This document shows positions 1 to 11,875 of a DNA stretch of 64,000 nt, piece by piece; position 1 is the first letter of the stretch; every line of letters starts with the position of its first letter. The stretch is taken from positions 14,974,001 through 15,038,000 of the forward strand of contig CM054181.1 of the NCBI GenBank assembly GCA_028829895.1. The letters are read 5' to 3'. Source of the DNA: Sinotaia quadrata (taxonomy: Eukaryota > Mollusca > Gastropoda > Architaenioglossa > Viviparidae). A program made the position numbers and the translations under genes. Under the pieces are notes generated by a model. The model was given only the letters and a program-made list of their open reading frames with translations. It made no database searches and was not told the DNA's origin.

Positions 1-366
1 TAATTAATCAGCAATAAAATTGGATTATTCACATCTTTTGAATTAATAAATGATGCAAATCAGCACTTGTGAATTAATGACAGATTCTAGCATTTTGTCC
101 AGGTCATTTAAAGGATGATGGTAGGATCAGATCCTTTAAATTATGAAAGTATTTTCATCATTTTTTGTTTAGTGAAGAAGGAAGCAGTGAATTTTGAGGA
201 ACTTCCAGAGCAAGAATGATTAATCAACTTTATATTTACACACTTCTGTTACCGAGAGTCAGTTCACTTTTCTTTGGAGAAAGGGTGTCACTTTGTAAGA
301 TTGCATAAAGCAAAGAAAACACAAAAGGAAGACATTATAATGCATCACGGATGTGGTGTTTTTCTT

Positions 367-372
367 TTTAAT
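367..372 (-). terminator. Candidate poly(A) signal of the EF-hand gene
   Basis: ATTAAA on the minus strand (TTTAAT on plus), about 200 nt downstream of the TAG stop at 574-576. No AATAAA was seen in the remaining downstream sequence, so this variant hexamer is the best candidate. The cleavage site itself cannot be placed. Confidence 0.4.
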
Positions 373-573
373 AGCCAACCAGCAACAGAGCTCCAGTAGC
401 AGACATATGGCCTCTTGTGATGTCTGTATGTATTACAATTTTAACTGTCCGAGATGAAGTTATCACAGCAAGTACAGAAGCCGAATGACACTCAATCCAC
501 CTGATTGTCCTACATTGACTTTCTTTCTTTGGGGTTTTTTGTGGTGGTGTTGTTGTCAATCTCTTTTTTGGTG

Positions 574-666
574 CTATTTTGGGATTTGTTGTTGCTGCTG
601 GTCCATTGTCATGAAGAGAGGAATGTGTGCCAAATAATCAATGTAGTTCACTTGTGAGCCATAGTC
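574..666 (-). CDS. Exon 19 (last): C-terminal EF-hand helix and stop codon
   Basis: The acceptor TTTATTTCACAG precedes GAC TAT GGC. The exon is open for 30 codons to TAG at 574-576 and starts in phase 0, matching the end of exon 18. The encoded GSQVNYIDYLAHI has the pattern of the second half of an EF-hand loop and its exiting helix (x-V-N-Y-I-D-Y-L). The protein ends in a run of five Gln followed by IPK. Position 12 of a canonical loop would fall at Asp of IDY, but acidic residues are missing from the first half, so calcium binding here is doubtful. Confidence 0.85.
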   Translation of the reverse strand, partial: DYGSQVNYIDYLAHIPLFMTMDQQQQQIPK

Positions 667-872
667 CTGTGAAATAAAATCAAATAATTACAATTGCTTA
701 GTCAGAATAAGTTGAAGTTTTGGGTGGTTTTGTTTTTACAATTTCCTGGATTAAATAAGAAAAATATAATGAAAGTATTCAATTCTCTACTTTAGCCAAA
801 TCAATTTAAAATAAAATTATTATTAACCTCCTGTTTCTGTAAAGGTAGATGAAAACTAAAGATAGATTTTAT

Positions 873-876
<4 letters not shown>

Positions 877-914
<38 letters not shown>
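877..914. repeat. (CA)n microsatellite
   Basis: Uninterrupted CA dinucleotides in the last intron. The rest of the intron (667-2067) is AT-rich unique sequence. I see no further gene in it, only a C/T-rich patch near 1440-1545. Confidence 0.9.
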
Positions 915-916
<2 letters not shown>

Positions 917-2067
917 TATTCTTGATACAAGAAATAAAATATTAAAAATTTTGTAACTGAAAAGAAAAATGTCAATTGCTTATTTTAGGAAAGAAAATTG
1001 AAAATCAACAATGTGAATGTTCTCTACTAACAAAGGGACATGGAATCAATAACTACAATTTTCTGTTCAATAAAAAAACAGAAAAAAATCAATGTAATTA
1101 TAATTTCCTATTTTAGCCACAAACAAGAGTCATGTTAGCAAAGAAGAATGAAATAGACCAATAGTTTTTATTTAAGCAAAGAGCATGCCAAAAGATCTAT
1201 TAAAATATTTTTTAGGCTGAAGAGGATGGTTATCTGAGACCCAAGAAAATGGAAAGCACCCATCCATCCTACCACCCACTATGGCAATGGTAATAGGCAG
1301 AGCTCACAATTATCCAACCCTCGTTATCAACAACACTAATAAGTCCAACTCTCGAGATACCACATGAGGGGTGATTTTTGATACACTGATGTAAAACATA
1401 TATAATTATTTGTATTTTTTAAAATAATTATTTATTTTGTTATGTCCCAAACTTCCTTCTTTTATTTTTGTTTTATTTTTGTTTCTTCCTTTCTTTATAT
1501 TTATCTTTTTTCCCTGCCCTTCTTCCTTCCTTCATCGACCCACCATCACCACCAAATGTGTATGGCTCCTATTAGGAAAATGTAATATAGAAAAATTAAG
1601 GACAATATAAAATAACAAACGTGGATGTAAATAACATAATGCAATATAGTTTACAGATTTTGTTTAACATCAGTGAGAATTCAAAGAGAAGTTTCTAGCA
1701 CAGCTTACAAGTCAGATGAAAAATTGCTGTGGACAAAAAACGCAAGAATTTACTCAGCATCGACTACTGAGTATATAGAGAAATTCAAGGATGTATTCAA
1801 TTTCATCTTAGAAATTCTATTTTCACTTTTAACCCACATTTAACTTTCAGAACTGACACACAGATACTCACACACATTCGCACACACACAGGGACATACA
1901 TCATAATCCTTGACCATTCTTGTGAAATTTCTATGACATTTGCACTTATTAATAATACTGATCATTTGAGTGTTTCCCCACACACACACACCTCTCCGCC
2001 AATGCCAACTTTCTATTATTTCACGGGCTAAATCGACAAGAGGCCTTTACAAGGGTTCACAACTTAC

Positions 2068-2208
2068 CAGTTCCACAGAGTTCAGGAAAGTAGTCCATTC
2101 CGAAGAGTCGTCTGCAAGTTTTCGGTTCATGGACTCTTCTAGAAGTTGCTTCATGCTCTGCACTGAAATGCGACCACGCTGGCTCAGGTCATGCACCCGG
2201 AATAAATC
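2068..2208 (-). CDS. Exon 18: degenerate EF-hand with amphipathic helices
   Basis: Bounded by acceptor CTTTCATTCTGGCAG and donor CTG|GTAAGTT, both strong. It has 47 codons, phase 0 at both ends. It encodes DLFRVHDLSQRGRISVQSM, an EF-hand-like loop in which loop positions 1 (Asp), 6 (Gly) and 8 (Ile) are kept. Position 5 is Arg and position 12 is Ser, so it is probably not a calcium site. The following helix KQLLEESMNRKL leads to the final hand in exon 19. Confidence 0.9.
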
Positions 2209-2259
2209 CTGCCAGAATGAAAGACAGGGTGGGTAAACAAGAGGACGTGGTAAAATGCA

Positions 2260-3720
2260 AAGGTCGGATCCAAATACAAAGATGAAGCCAAAACAGCAGA
2301 CTGATCATGAAGGCAAAGTCAAAGCAACAACAAGTCTAACATCTCGGATAACAAAATGAACCGTGACTGACCCAGAATGGCGGGGTCAAATCATGTCCAT
2401 CCAACACAAGAAGGCAAGGTCAAACCGACACAAGAAGGAGGGGTCAAAACATGTCAAACCGACATTGGAAGCGGGGTCAAAACATGAATCTGACTGGTAG
2501 GCGGGGTCAAATATGTCAATCTGACACTGTGAGGTGGAGTCAAAACATGAATCTGACGCAGAAGGCATGGTCAAAATACGTCAATCCGACACTAGAAAGG
2601 GGGAGGTCAAAACATACCAGTTTGACACAGGAAGGGGAGATCAAAATATGTCAATCTGAGATAGGAAAGGGAGGGGTGTAAAACATGTCAATCCGACTGG
2701 AAAGATGGTTAAAACATGTCAATCCGACACAGGAAATCGGGGTCAAAACACGTCAATCTGACACATGAAGGTGGAGTCAAAACAAGTCAATCAGACACGA
2801 GAATACGAGGTGAAAAACAGTACATACAAGGAAAGACAGAGTAAAAAGAAATTAGCGTGGCACAGGGAAGCTGGGTTCACGCAGTAGTCTGACAATGAAA
2901 GATATGGTCAAAAATAAAAATCAGTTTGGCAAGGAAGTCTGAAATCAGTCGGCAAATTCGATAAAAGAAAATGTAAACATAAAATTGGGATTAAAACAGC
3001 AGTTAGCCTTAGACCGGAAGATAAGTTTGAACGACTAACTGATCTATCAGATAAAATCAAAACAATCGATTGACACGAGAAAACGGCACCAAAACCAAAG
3101 ATTAACACCGGGAATTAAGGTCAGAACAATAGAATGACATTTGAAGATGTGTTCAAATCAATAAATTGACACAGTAAGAGAGGTATTAACACAACAGACT
3201 GACACAGGATAAAGAGGCCACAACTAAAGACGGAAAGCGAAAGATGATGTCAAAACAACAGATTGTCACAGTTCACAACTAAAGACGGAAAGCGAAAGAT
3301 GACGTCAAAACAACAGATTGACGCTCGAAGATGACATCTAGAAATAGATTGACAAAAGAAAAAGTCAATGCAATCGATTAGCACAAGGTTAGATTAAACG
3401 TTAGACTGACACTGAAGATAGATTACAACAATAGAATGACAAAGGAAACTGTAATCAAAACAATAACTAGTCCGAACCAAGAAAACAGTCTCTAAAACTA
3501 GCAATCAATTTAACTCAGAAAAACAAGATCAAACAGCAATCCATCAAACAAAAAAACATGTATCAAAACGATAAATTGACACCTGACGACAAGGTCTAAA
3601 CAACAGTCAGTCTGACAAGAAAACGGCATCAAAACGATAGATTGACACAGGAAGATAAAAGTGAATCCAGTAGCTAATCTGATTCAGCACTTACTGTAAG
3701 AGAGAGTCACAGAGTACAAT
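2260..3720. repeat. Diverged minisatellite, unit about 30-45 bp
   Basis: A long array of loosely related units with the core GGTCAAAACA followed by a variant of rATTGACAC or tCAATCCGACAC. It fills most of the intron between exons 17 and 18. Units differ widely, so the array looks old. Short open frames here are repeat artefacts. Confidence 0.8.
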
Positions 3721-3868
3721 CAGATAATGCATTCGCTAATCTATCTGACTGGCTCAACAAACATTAAGGTTCACAATTCGAGATGTTCGCTGTAACTGAA
3801 AGAAGCACTGTTGACATTGGCTAAGACATACAAGTCTTAAACTAAGGTAGTTTTTCTTTATATCTCAC

Positions 3869-3938
3869 CACATATTTGACGATAGACTTTTGTAAAGTGG
3901 TGAAGTCAATCTTGCCATAAGCTTCTGCTGCCTCGCCG
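3869..3938 (-). CDS. Exon 17: EF-hand linker segment
   Basis: The acceptor TTCTTGTTGCAG completes an AAC codon with exon 16 (phase 2). The donor is GTG|GTGAGA. It encodes GEAAEAYGKIDFTTLQKSI, whose Y-G-K-I-D-F-T-T-L resembles the end of an EF-hand loop (G-x-I-x-F-x-x-L). It ends phase 0, matching exon 18. Length is 70 nt. Confidence 0.9.
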
Positions 3939-3974
3939 CTGCAACAAGAAATCAGACGTAATTGTCATTATTCG

Positions 3975-4265
3975 TGTAGTTCATTCACTTAAACCCCAAT
4001 CATACCAAATAACTAAATCATCGTTCATGTAGCTCACTCATTTAAAACTTCAATCATACCAAATAACTAAATCATCATTCCTGTAGCTCACTCATTTAAA
4101 ACTCCAATCATACCAAATAACCAAATCATCAGGTAGCTCACTCATTTAAAACTCCAATCATACCAAATAACCAAATCATCAGGTAGCTCACTCATTTAAA
4201 ACTCCAATCATACCAAATAACTAAATCATCGTTCCTGTAGCTCACTCATTTAAAAATCCACTTAT
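3975..4265. repeat. Minisatellite, unit about 45-57 bp, ~5 copies
   Basis: Repeated GTAGCTCACTCATTTAAAA followed by CTCCAATCATACCAAATAAC with an ATCATC spacer. Two middle copies share a short deletion in the spacer. Confidence 0.9.
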
Positions 4266-4496
4266 ACCAAACAACCAAATTGTCATCACCAATTTAGTTC
4301 ATAGTTCAAACAGTCATAAGATCACTTTAGTTAATTATTATATTCTCTTTAAATTGAATTTTTTTTATTAAAATGGTGTGTCAGCCTCAGACGAAGACAG
4401 GTAAATTTACCCCATCTCCCACTACACGTTCATAAACCTACTCAAAGCAATGAAAAAAATATGGAGAAACAAAATATCACACAAACGAGACAGACA

Positions 4497-4499
<3 letters not shown>

Positions 4500-4563
<64 letters not shown>
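4500..4563. repeat. (TA)n microsatellite
   Basis: About 31 uninterrupted TA dinucleotides in the intron between exons 16 and 17. Confidence 0.95.
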
Positions 4564-4567
<4 letters not shown>

Positions 4568-4649
4568 CATTGCAGTGAGAAGTACACAGATACATGACAT
4601 TGAAAACTGCAAGGGTTGCAGACGTATCGACCTATAAAATGTTTTCGGT

Positions 4650-4661
4650 AGTGTGTGTGTT

Positions 4662-4697
<36 letters not shown>

Positions 4698-4741
4698 TGT
4701 GTGTGTGTGTGTGTGTATGTGTGTGTGTGTGTGTGTGTGTA

Positions 4742-4783
<42 letters not shown>

Positions 4784-4806
4784 TGTGTGTGTGTGTGTGT
4801 GTGTGT
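4650..4806. repeat. Compound (GT)n/(GA)n microsatellite
   Basis: GT runs alternate with two GA blocks in a repeated GT-GA-GT arrangement, so the compound block itself seems to have been duplicated. The open frames on both strands are artefacts of dinucleotide translation. Confidence 0.95.
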
Positions 4807-5059
4807 TTTAAAGAAGAATAAAACAAAAGAAATATACCCTGAAAGTATTCAAAACCCCCAACGAACGAGAAATCAAATCGTGAGGCGTATGGTCAAACGA
4901 ACACAAACTGTTAATCGTCAGATTCTCATCATACGACACGTGTACAAATAAAACACGAATCACTACAATTGCAAATATGTCACATGACATAGATAACTGC
5001 AAAACCACTGTCTCCACAACCAACATAGCAACGACCACTTTGGTTTTGTTGATTTTTTA

Positions 5060-5165
5060 AATCAAGCAAAACTCAGTAGCCTAGTTTTAAATAAAACTCA
5101 GTAGCCTAGTTTTAAATAAAACTCAGTAGCCTATTTTTAAATAAAACTCAGTATCCTATTTAAGA
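5060..5165. repeat. 25-bp minisatellite, 4 copies
   Basis: Four near-identical units containing AAACTCAGTAGCCTAGTTTT. Confidence 0.9.
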
Positions 5166-5402
5166 CTGTCTGCAAAATCAACAAGACGTAAAAAAAAATT
5201 AAATTAGAATAAATTTAATTAAATTAAATTCCACATTGGAGATGAAGTAGGGTATCGTGATGGCTGTATACCCCTACAACTACAACAAAAATCTTATAAA
5301 GAGTTCAAAGAATTTTTTTCCGGACGACATATTGTCCTGGCTGTTATATGAAAAGTATAATGAGCGATGAAGTCATCGCTACGTCTACTTTACGTCACGT
5401 AC

Positions 5403-5491
5403 TTGAGGTTGGCGACTTTGCTGGTAAGTTGTGACATCATGAGAAACTCGTCCACGCCGAAGAAAGCGTTGGAGCTTGTGATTTCATACAC
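5403..5491 (-). CDS. Exon 16: second EF-hand-like segment
   Basis: The acceptor TGCCCTACAG opens in phase 0 and the donor is AA|GTACGT (phase 2). It encodes VYEITSSNAFFGVDEFLMM, where a short degenerate loop (TSSNAFFGVDEF) keeps the Gly/Val and Asp-Glu-Phe end of an EF-hand but lacks the acidic first half. It pairs with the hand split across exons 14-15. Confidence 0.9.
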
Positions 5492-5605
5492 CTGTAGGGC
5501 AATCAGTCAGTAAAAATTGGCTGAACGGGCGTTCGTGAATACACTACTGTATTAAAAAGTATGCCCCACCCACCCCCATTCCACAGTATGAAAATGTGTG
5601 GAAAT

Positions 5606-5749
<144 letters not shown>

Positions 5750-5995
5750 CCCTTTCCTCTATTTGTCGCTCGTTTATATGCTAAAATGTAGTGCATTTTT
5801 TTTTGTGTTGTTAACGTTAATGTAGTGAAGTTTAAAGTAGACATCCTGCTCTGCACATTAAATGTAACACATAGTGGGGAAAAAATGCAAGTATTTTTCC
5901 TAAACAGCAACTAAAAGATTCCCTGTTGTGACATTTCAAGCTTTACATAAAAACTCTTCACTTTGCAGTTTTATAATATAAGAAAATATGCTGAC

Positions 5996-6071
5996 CTCCT
6001 TGACAAAGTTCTCCTGCTGTTGAGAAAACTCTTTCGGGAGTTGTGACTTCAATTGGTGATATTGTAAATGA
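5996..6071 (-). CDS. Exon 15: end of first EF-hand loop and exiting helix
   Basis: The acceptor CTTTGTTTACAG completes the loop Gly codon (GG|T) with exon 14. The donor is GAG|GTCAGC. It encodes HLQYHQLKSQLPKEFSQQQE and continues to FVKE, the helix after the calcium loop. It ends phase 0. Length is 76 nt. Confidence 0.9.
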
Positions 6072-6479
6072 CTGTAAACAAAGTAAAAGCTAATTAGCGC
6101 TAGTGATGAATAAAGAACAAATAAATATACTTCATGGTTTGTCTCACGAAGAGAAGAAAAGCATAAAACAACCAAAAATTAACTTAATTCTTTCTTTGTT
6201 GTTATTTATTGCAATAATGCTTATAAATCAATGAACACTGTTATAACAAATACAGTTACAAGCCAAAGAACGCTTGCGCAAAATATGTGTAACCAGAAAA
6301 CTATCATGTGAAACCTAGCTGCAAGCCCAAAATATTTCATGGCGAATAGCGTTGCAAGCCAGGTGACTGGTGGAAAGCACTGGTACCAATCAGAGAACTT
6401 TTCTGACAAATATAAATAATTATGTCAGATGACACTTTTGAAACAGTTACCAAACATATAATTGTTCTGACTCAAAAAG

Positions 6480-6730
6480 TTCATGAGAGAGAAATTTTAT
6501 GACGAACAGTACAAGTTAGAGAAATATTATGATAAAAATGTTATGGCAGCACAAGACAGAAACGTTATGATAAACAGTACAAGACAGAAATGTTATGATA
6601 AACAGTACAAGACAGAAACGTTATGATAAACAGTACAAGACAGAAATGTCATGATAAATAGTACAAGACAGAAACGTTATGATAAACAGTATAAAACAGA
6701 AACAGTACAAGACAGAAGTGCTATGACAAT
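6480..6730. repeat. Minisatellite, unit about 28 bp
   Basis: Repeated AACGTTATGATAAACAGTAC followed by AAGACAGA, roughly 8 diverged copies. Confidence 0.9.
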
Positions 6731-6859
6731 TACATGCGTAAGAAAAGAAAACTCTAATGAAAAGATAGATACAAACTAAGGAAATGCTGTGACACTCACA
6801 AAGAAAAGATTCAAGCAAGGAAATATTACGGCGACTATCGTTAATATCCGGAAAATATG

Positions 6860-7110
6860 ATAAACAAAGAACTGTTTTGACAAATATAACTACAAGCCAA
6901 AGAACTGTTTTTTGACAAGTATAGCTACAAGCCAAAGAACTGTTTTGACAAATATAGCTACAAGCCAAAGAACTATTTTGACAAATATAGCTACAAGCCA
7001 AAGAACTGTTTTGACAAATATAGCAAGCCAAAGAACTGTTTTGACAAGTATAGCTACAAGCCAAAGAACTGTTTTGACAAGTATAGCTACAAGGCAAAAA
7101 TTGTTTTGAG
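6860..7110. repeat. Minisatellite, unit about 33 bp, ~8 copies
   Basis: Repeated TTTTGACAAATATAGCTACA followed by AGCCAAAGAACTG. The unit length is near a multiple of three, so both strands read as false repeat peptides. Confidence 0.9.
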
Positions 7111-7539
7111 ATATATAATGCTTATAGTACCTAAAAATACTACATTAATTACTCTTTAAATACAACTCTTTTCTAACATATAATTTGTAATATAAACTAC
7201 AAAATAAAATAAATAACTATGCTCGTGTGCTAGAGGGGAAACCAAACTCACATATAAACCATAAAATATACAAAGAAAATAATATAATATAAACTAGCAT
7301 ATAAAAATACATAAATACAAACTATTTCCTCTTTATATACATGAATGTCAGCGTTAATTAATAACTCCCTAAAACATTGTACAACGATAAAAGCATGTAT
7401 TCTAACACAGCATCCGTACCGTGCCGCGCGATTTAAAAACAAAGCAAGCAATCACAACCTAATTTGCCGACAGCGACGGGCCTAAAGCCAAGTGCTGTAC
7501 ACACGAACAGCTAAACTAAATCTTAACCAAACTTCCACA

Positions 7540-8035
7540 CAAACATAGTCACAAACAAGAGAACTTGATGACAGTTAAAATCAGACAACTGTTACAACAA
7601 ACACATCCACAAACCAGAGAACTTCATGACAAACAGTTAAAATCAAACAACTGTGACAACAAACATAGCCACAAACCAGAGAAAACTTCATGACAAACAC
7701 AACTTATGTCAAAGAGACAACTGATTACGACCAACATAGTTACAAACCATAAAAGTGTTATGACAAACATAATTACAATCAGACAACAGTTAAGACAAAC
7801 ATAATTACAATCAAACACAGTTAAGACAAACATTTACAATCAAACACAGTTAAGACAAAAATTGTTACAATCAAATAACAGTTATGACAAACATAGTTAC
7901 AATCAAACAACAGTTATGACAAACATAATTACAATCAAACACAGTTAAGACAAAAATTGTTACAATCAAATAACAGTTATGACAAACATAGTTACAATCA
8001 AACAACAGTTATGACAAACCCAGTTACAAGTCACG
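7540..8035. repeat. Minisatellite, unit about 30-33 bp
   Basis: Repeated ACAGTTATGACAAACATAGT followed by TACAATCAAAC, with length variants (AGTTAAGACAAA). It resembles the 6.9 kb array in its GACAAACATAG core, so the two may share an origin. Confidence 0.85.
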
Positions 8036-8285
8036 TGTATGTTTTGAAAAAAAAACACGTTTGCTATAACGTGTCTCACAAAGTGATTGGCTAAATAAAA
8101 AGAATAATAAATTATTCATACAATGCTCGGCACTGGATATTTTTCAATTGACATAAATCCATAATAGATGATTGAAGCAGGAAGTCTTGAAACCATAGAT
8201 GAAAGTTACAATAAAAGCAAAGTTCAGTCAATAGATAACAATTTATAGTTAAATTTTATTTATTATTTATATTTTCGCATCTTAC

Positions 8286-8362
8286 CCGTCCATGTCCGTA
8301 TCCAATTGTTGGAAAGTCTGCCTTAGGGAAGAGATTTCCTCCTCTGGAAACTCTAGATTAGC
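8286..8362 (-). CDS. Exon 14: start of first EF-hand, best-preserved calcium loop
   Basis: The acceptor is GATAAATGTACAG (phase 0) and the donor GACGG|GTAAGA (phase 2). It encodes FPEEEISSLRQTFQQLDTDM followed by DG. With exon 15 the loop reads DTDMDGHLQYHQ. Asp at positions 1, 3 and 5, Gly at 6 and Leu at 8 match the canonical EF-hand; position 12 is Gln instead of Glu/Asp. The intron splits the loop after Gly6. Confidence 0.92.
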
Positions 8363-8489
8363 CTGTACATTTATCAACAACAATAATCGTTAATAATCGA
8401 CGTATTTCTTTTTGTCCTAACGGTTATAAAATACAAACGCAATAACGTTTTCATCAGACTTCCCTAAATCAACGAAACTAAAAGTGAAT

Positions 8490-8655
8490 GGAGTTTTTGT
8501 TTTCAACTGTTGGTTATTTTACCTTGTCTCATTTCTTATTTTTCTTGTTTTAAACGCGGTATTTAAGTTTTCAGCGTTGGTTATTTTACCTTGTCTCATT
8601 TCTCTTACTCTTATTTTTCTTGTTTTAAACGCGGTATTTAAGTTTTCAGCGTCTT
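8490..8655. repeat. Tandem duplication, about 75 bp, 2 copies
   Basis: Two copies of a unit with GTTTTCAGCGTTGGTTATTT and TTGTTTTAAACGCGGTATTT. An 11-bp insertion separates the copies. Confidence 0.85.
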
Positions 8656-8711
8656 CAAATGCTCGATCTCTCTCCAGAAAAATAACTTTCTTTATGGAAC
8701 ACAATCAAACA

Positions 8712-8716
<5 letters not shown>

Positions 8717-8758
<42 letters not shown>
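8717..8758. repeat. (CA)n microsatellite
   Basis: About 20 CA units, followed by degenerate CA/ACAT-rich sequence to about 8860. Confidence 0.9.
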
Positions 8759-8759
<1 letters not shown>

Positions 8760-9287
8760 AATGTACACAACCACACATACACGTCTTTTTACTCGTGCAA
8801 ACACACATAAACACATACATACGCATAGCCACACAAATGTACATACATATACATGGATACAGCAATCACACAGAGCCACATATCTGTCTGTCTGTCCGTC
8901 TATCTAAAATCATATCAATATTTCGATTTCTAATTTGCGAAAGGACACGTGTACTGAATAATACTGCCAGTGAAAGTACTTGTGATCTGAATATTCCTTT
9001 GTGATCAGTTTTATAGGATGAAAGGACACGTGGTCAGTTATAACTAGGATGAACTGAGGACACGTGATCAGTTTGAACTAGGATGAACGGAGGGTTCTGG
9101 AAGTAGTGACATATAAAGCATCGTGTTCAGAATGTTTCTTCAGTGGGTTCTGTGTGTCTTGAAAGGACCTAGGGTATTGGTCAAACTGACAATGAAAGTA
9201 CACTTGTACTGAATGTACTTGAGTGCGACTTGGAAGGGTGATATTGTAGTGATACTAGAAATGACAGTACACGTATACTGAAAGTAC

Positions 9288-9510
9288 CTTGAGTGGGTTC
9301 GATGAGTGCGACTTGGAAGGACTGATGGTTCGGCCAGCAGGACGCACCCCACCCTCAGTAGTAGGAGGTGGTGCTTCGGGAGATGGTGGTTTTCCTTCCA
9401 AGTTTGCCAAACGACCATGAATCTCCAGTCGACTGTTATTCTCCTTCCGGCTGGTTAATTGTTCATCTGCAGCTGCATCACTTGGTGCTTGTCTTCCTGA
9501 TTCTCGTTGC
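9288..9510 (-). CDS. Exon 13: Ser/Pro-rich linker before the EF-hand module
   Basis: The acceptor is TATGTGTTGCTAG (phase 2) and the donor AAG|GTACTT (phase 0). Length is 223 nt. Its first part is charged (DEQLTSRKENNSRLEIHGRL), compatible with a short helix. The second part is Pro/Ser-rich (KPPSPEAPPPTTEGG, then RTISPSKSHSS), typical of disordered, possibly phosphorylated linkers. An RFX X-box-like palindrome overlaps the acceptor (9506-9518). Confidence 0.92.
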
Positions 9511-9518
9511 CTAGCAAC
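9506..9518. promoter_or_regulatory. X-box-like palindrome over a splice acceptor
   Basis: GTTGCCTAGCAAC fits the RFX consensus RYYNYY-N-RRNRAC on both strands. It covers the intron end and first bases of exon 13. The position inside a coding exon boundary makes a promoter role unlikely; chance is a fair explanation. Confidence 0.25.
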
Positions 9519-9624
9519 ACATAAGGTAATAGACAGAGTAAGTGATGATCAAAGAGAGCGTACCGACAAGTATTTTGTGATGAATAAACAATGTGTGTAA
9601 AAAAAAAAAAAGCAATCTGCGCTT

Positions 9625-10109
9625 AATGGACATTGTATAATAAATAAATAAATAGTGTTAGATGGACATTGTGTAATAAATAAGCATTACACGATAGCAA
9701 TGTCTAAATAGATAAACATTAATTGATGGACATTGTGTAATAAATAAACATTACATGATAGCAATGTGTAAATAGATAAACATTAATTGATGGACATTGT
9801 GTAATAAATAAATAGTGTTAGATAAACATTGTGTAATATATAAACATTACTTAATGAATATTATGCAAATAAATAAACATTACTTAAATGTGTAATAAAT
9901 AAATAAATTGTGTTTGATGGATATTGTGTAATAAATAAATAAATTGTGTGGTGGATGTTGTGTAATAAATAAATAAATTGTGTGTGACGAACACTGTATA
10001 ATGAATAAATATTACTTGATGGACAATGTGTAATAAATAAAAAATAGTGTATGAGAGACATTGTGTAATAAACATTACTTGATGGACATTGTTTAATAAA
10101 TAAACATTA
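9625..10109. repeat. AT-rich minisatellite, left part
   Basis: Units of about 30-35 bp around AATAAATAAACATTACTTGA followed by TGGACATTGTGT. The array stops at CATTA (10105-10109), where the LTR-like element begins, and resumes at 11873. Confidence 0.9.
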
Positions 10110-11823
10110 TGTGCAGCCATTGCCCCACCCTAGTTAAAGGTTATGATTATTATTATTACTTAATCATCCATAACTAATTACAAGGGATGAGAATCTTAAT
10201 TTATTTTATTAATTATTCTCCAGAAGATACCAGTTGTCTCCCTCACTTGGCGGATATGAGGGCGCTGTTTTCTCTTCCACAACATTAAAGACAAACATTT
10301 ACCATCACACAATATTTCCGTAGGTGGAAAACTTCATACCAAAAGAGAAGATAAGTCCATCTTTAATCTATATTTAGCGAGCCCCCCTCCACCCTCTATC
10401 TTTCAAACATATGTTTATCAATGTGTGTGAGAAGGTCAATAAAGTTATCAATAAATCAACAATCAAATATACATATAACAAATACAATGAAAAGAATACT
10501 TGACATCAATATTTCCATCATACTGGTTCAAATAATTTCAATACACAATTCATCAGATTAGTGTCAGTATAAATCAGAGGATAAATTATGTCAGAGAGAG
10601 CAGAAATGGAGTTATAGAGATTATAGTGATAATAGTTTGTACATAACCTTGTCTCAGCGATTGCCGCAATAGTATTTCATGCACTTACATAACAAAGTCA
10701 CAAGTTCATTCTCACAATACAATTGCCAATTCTTCACATGTATCTCTTGCACATAGTAGAATACTGATGAGCTAATCTGGCACTCCTTCTCCATATTAGT
10801 TCTCTCAAGCAGAAATTCTATGATATAGTTGAGCATACTTTGCCTCAATACAATCAACAGAATGCAGTGTATCCTTATATTTACACACTGGGGGTAGAGA
10901 CTTTTCGTGTCTACCGTGGTTGTAGCAATTTATAAATCAGCAAACGAGAAATTCTTGTGAAAACTAAAAAATAGCCTCTACTTCCCTGTAAAATATAATC
11001 AGGAAACAAATGCTAAGTTTCCAGTTTATTCATCTCTAACTCCATTCTTTCTTTCATTCAAGTCTCAACTTAAAGTTTCCTGCAACAGTTTTTATTTGCC
11101 CGATATATCCGATAAATGCACACAGCATAATAAATACAACACAACAGTTTTTATTTGCCTGATATATCCGATATATGCACACAGCATAATAAATACAACA
11201 ACAATAGTTTATGAACATGTTCATTAGCAACAATGTCAAGTGTTTACCATACTACATACAAGCAAATCGTAGTTCACAATTTGTAGAAATAATAGTCTAC
11301 TCACATAATACATCTTTACATAAAACGCAAGTACAACATATCAATAACAAAATGCAAGAAATCTTTCTTAGCATACTACATATAAGCATCATAGTTCACG
11401 ATTTGTAGAAATAATAGTCTACTCACATAATACGCAAGTATAATATATCAATAGCAAAATGCACGAACTATTTCTAAGTCCATCCTCTCTCAGTCAGTCA
11501 GTTAAATCACCATTAAGCTCAGACTCTGCCACACCAGATTGAAAGTGATTAGAAAATAAATTCTTTTCAACTGGTAAACTTTTGATCTCAGCCCTTTGGC
11601 TGGTCTCGTTCATGTAAATCTTAACCATTGGATAATAAAAACTACTCACACATCTAATACCTGTTTAGATTACATCAGAAGTCTAACATATTCTTTCCTG
11701 AGTTGTTTACTTTCAACTTTGACACTTAAAAGTATCAGAACAAGCAGTGACCAAGGTCGAGTCACTTTGACTTTTAACAATTTATGTAACAATTAAGTTT
11801 AGAAATAGGGATAGGCAAATTTA

Positions 11824-11872
<49 letters not shown>
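10110..11872 (+). mobile_element. Solo LTR-like element, copy 1
   Basis: The element begins TGTGCAGCC and ends in CACA that runs into a (CA)n tract (from about 11827). It is flanked by the direct repeat CATTA (10105-10109 and 11873-11877) and lies inside a minisatellite. It aligns by eye with the copies at 51446-53332 (reverse) and 56263-57432, sharing blocks such as CTCACTTGGCGGATATG, AGTTTCCAGTTTAT and CTGACAATTTATATAACAAT. TG...CA ends, short terminal inversion and 5-bp duplications fit a solo LTR. It is longer than copy 3 because segments near 11083-11205 and 11230-11467 are duplicated internally. No gag/pol frame is present. Confidence 0.7.
11827..11872. repeat. (CA)n tract at the LTR 3' end
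   Basis: About 23 CA units continuing directly from the terminal CACA of the LTR-like element and ending at the CATTA duplication. The other two copies end in a single CCACA at the same place. Confidence 0.9.
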
Positions 11873-11875
<3 letters not shown>

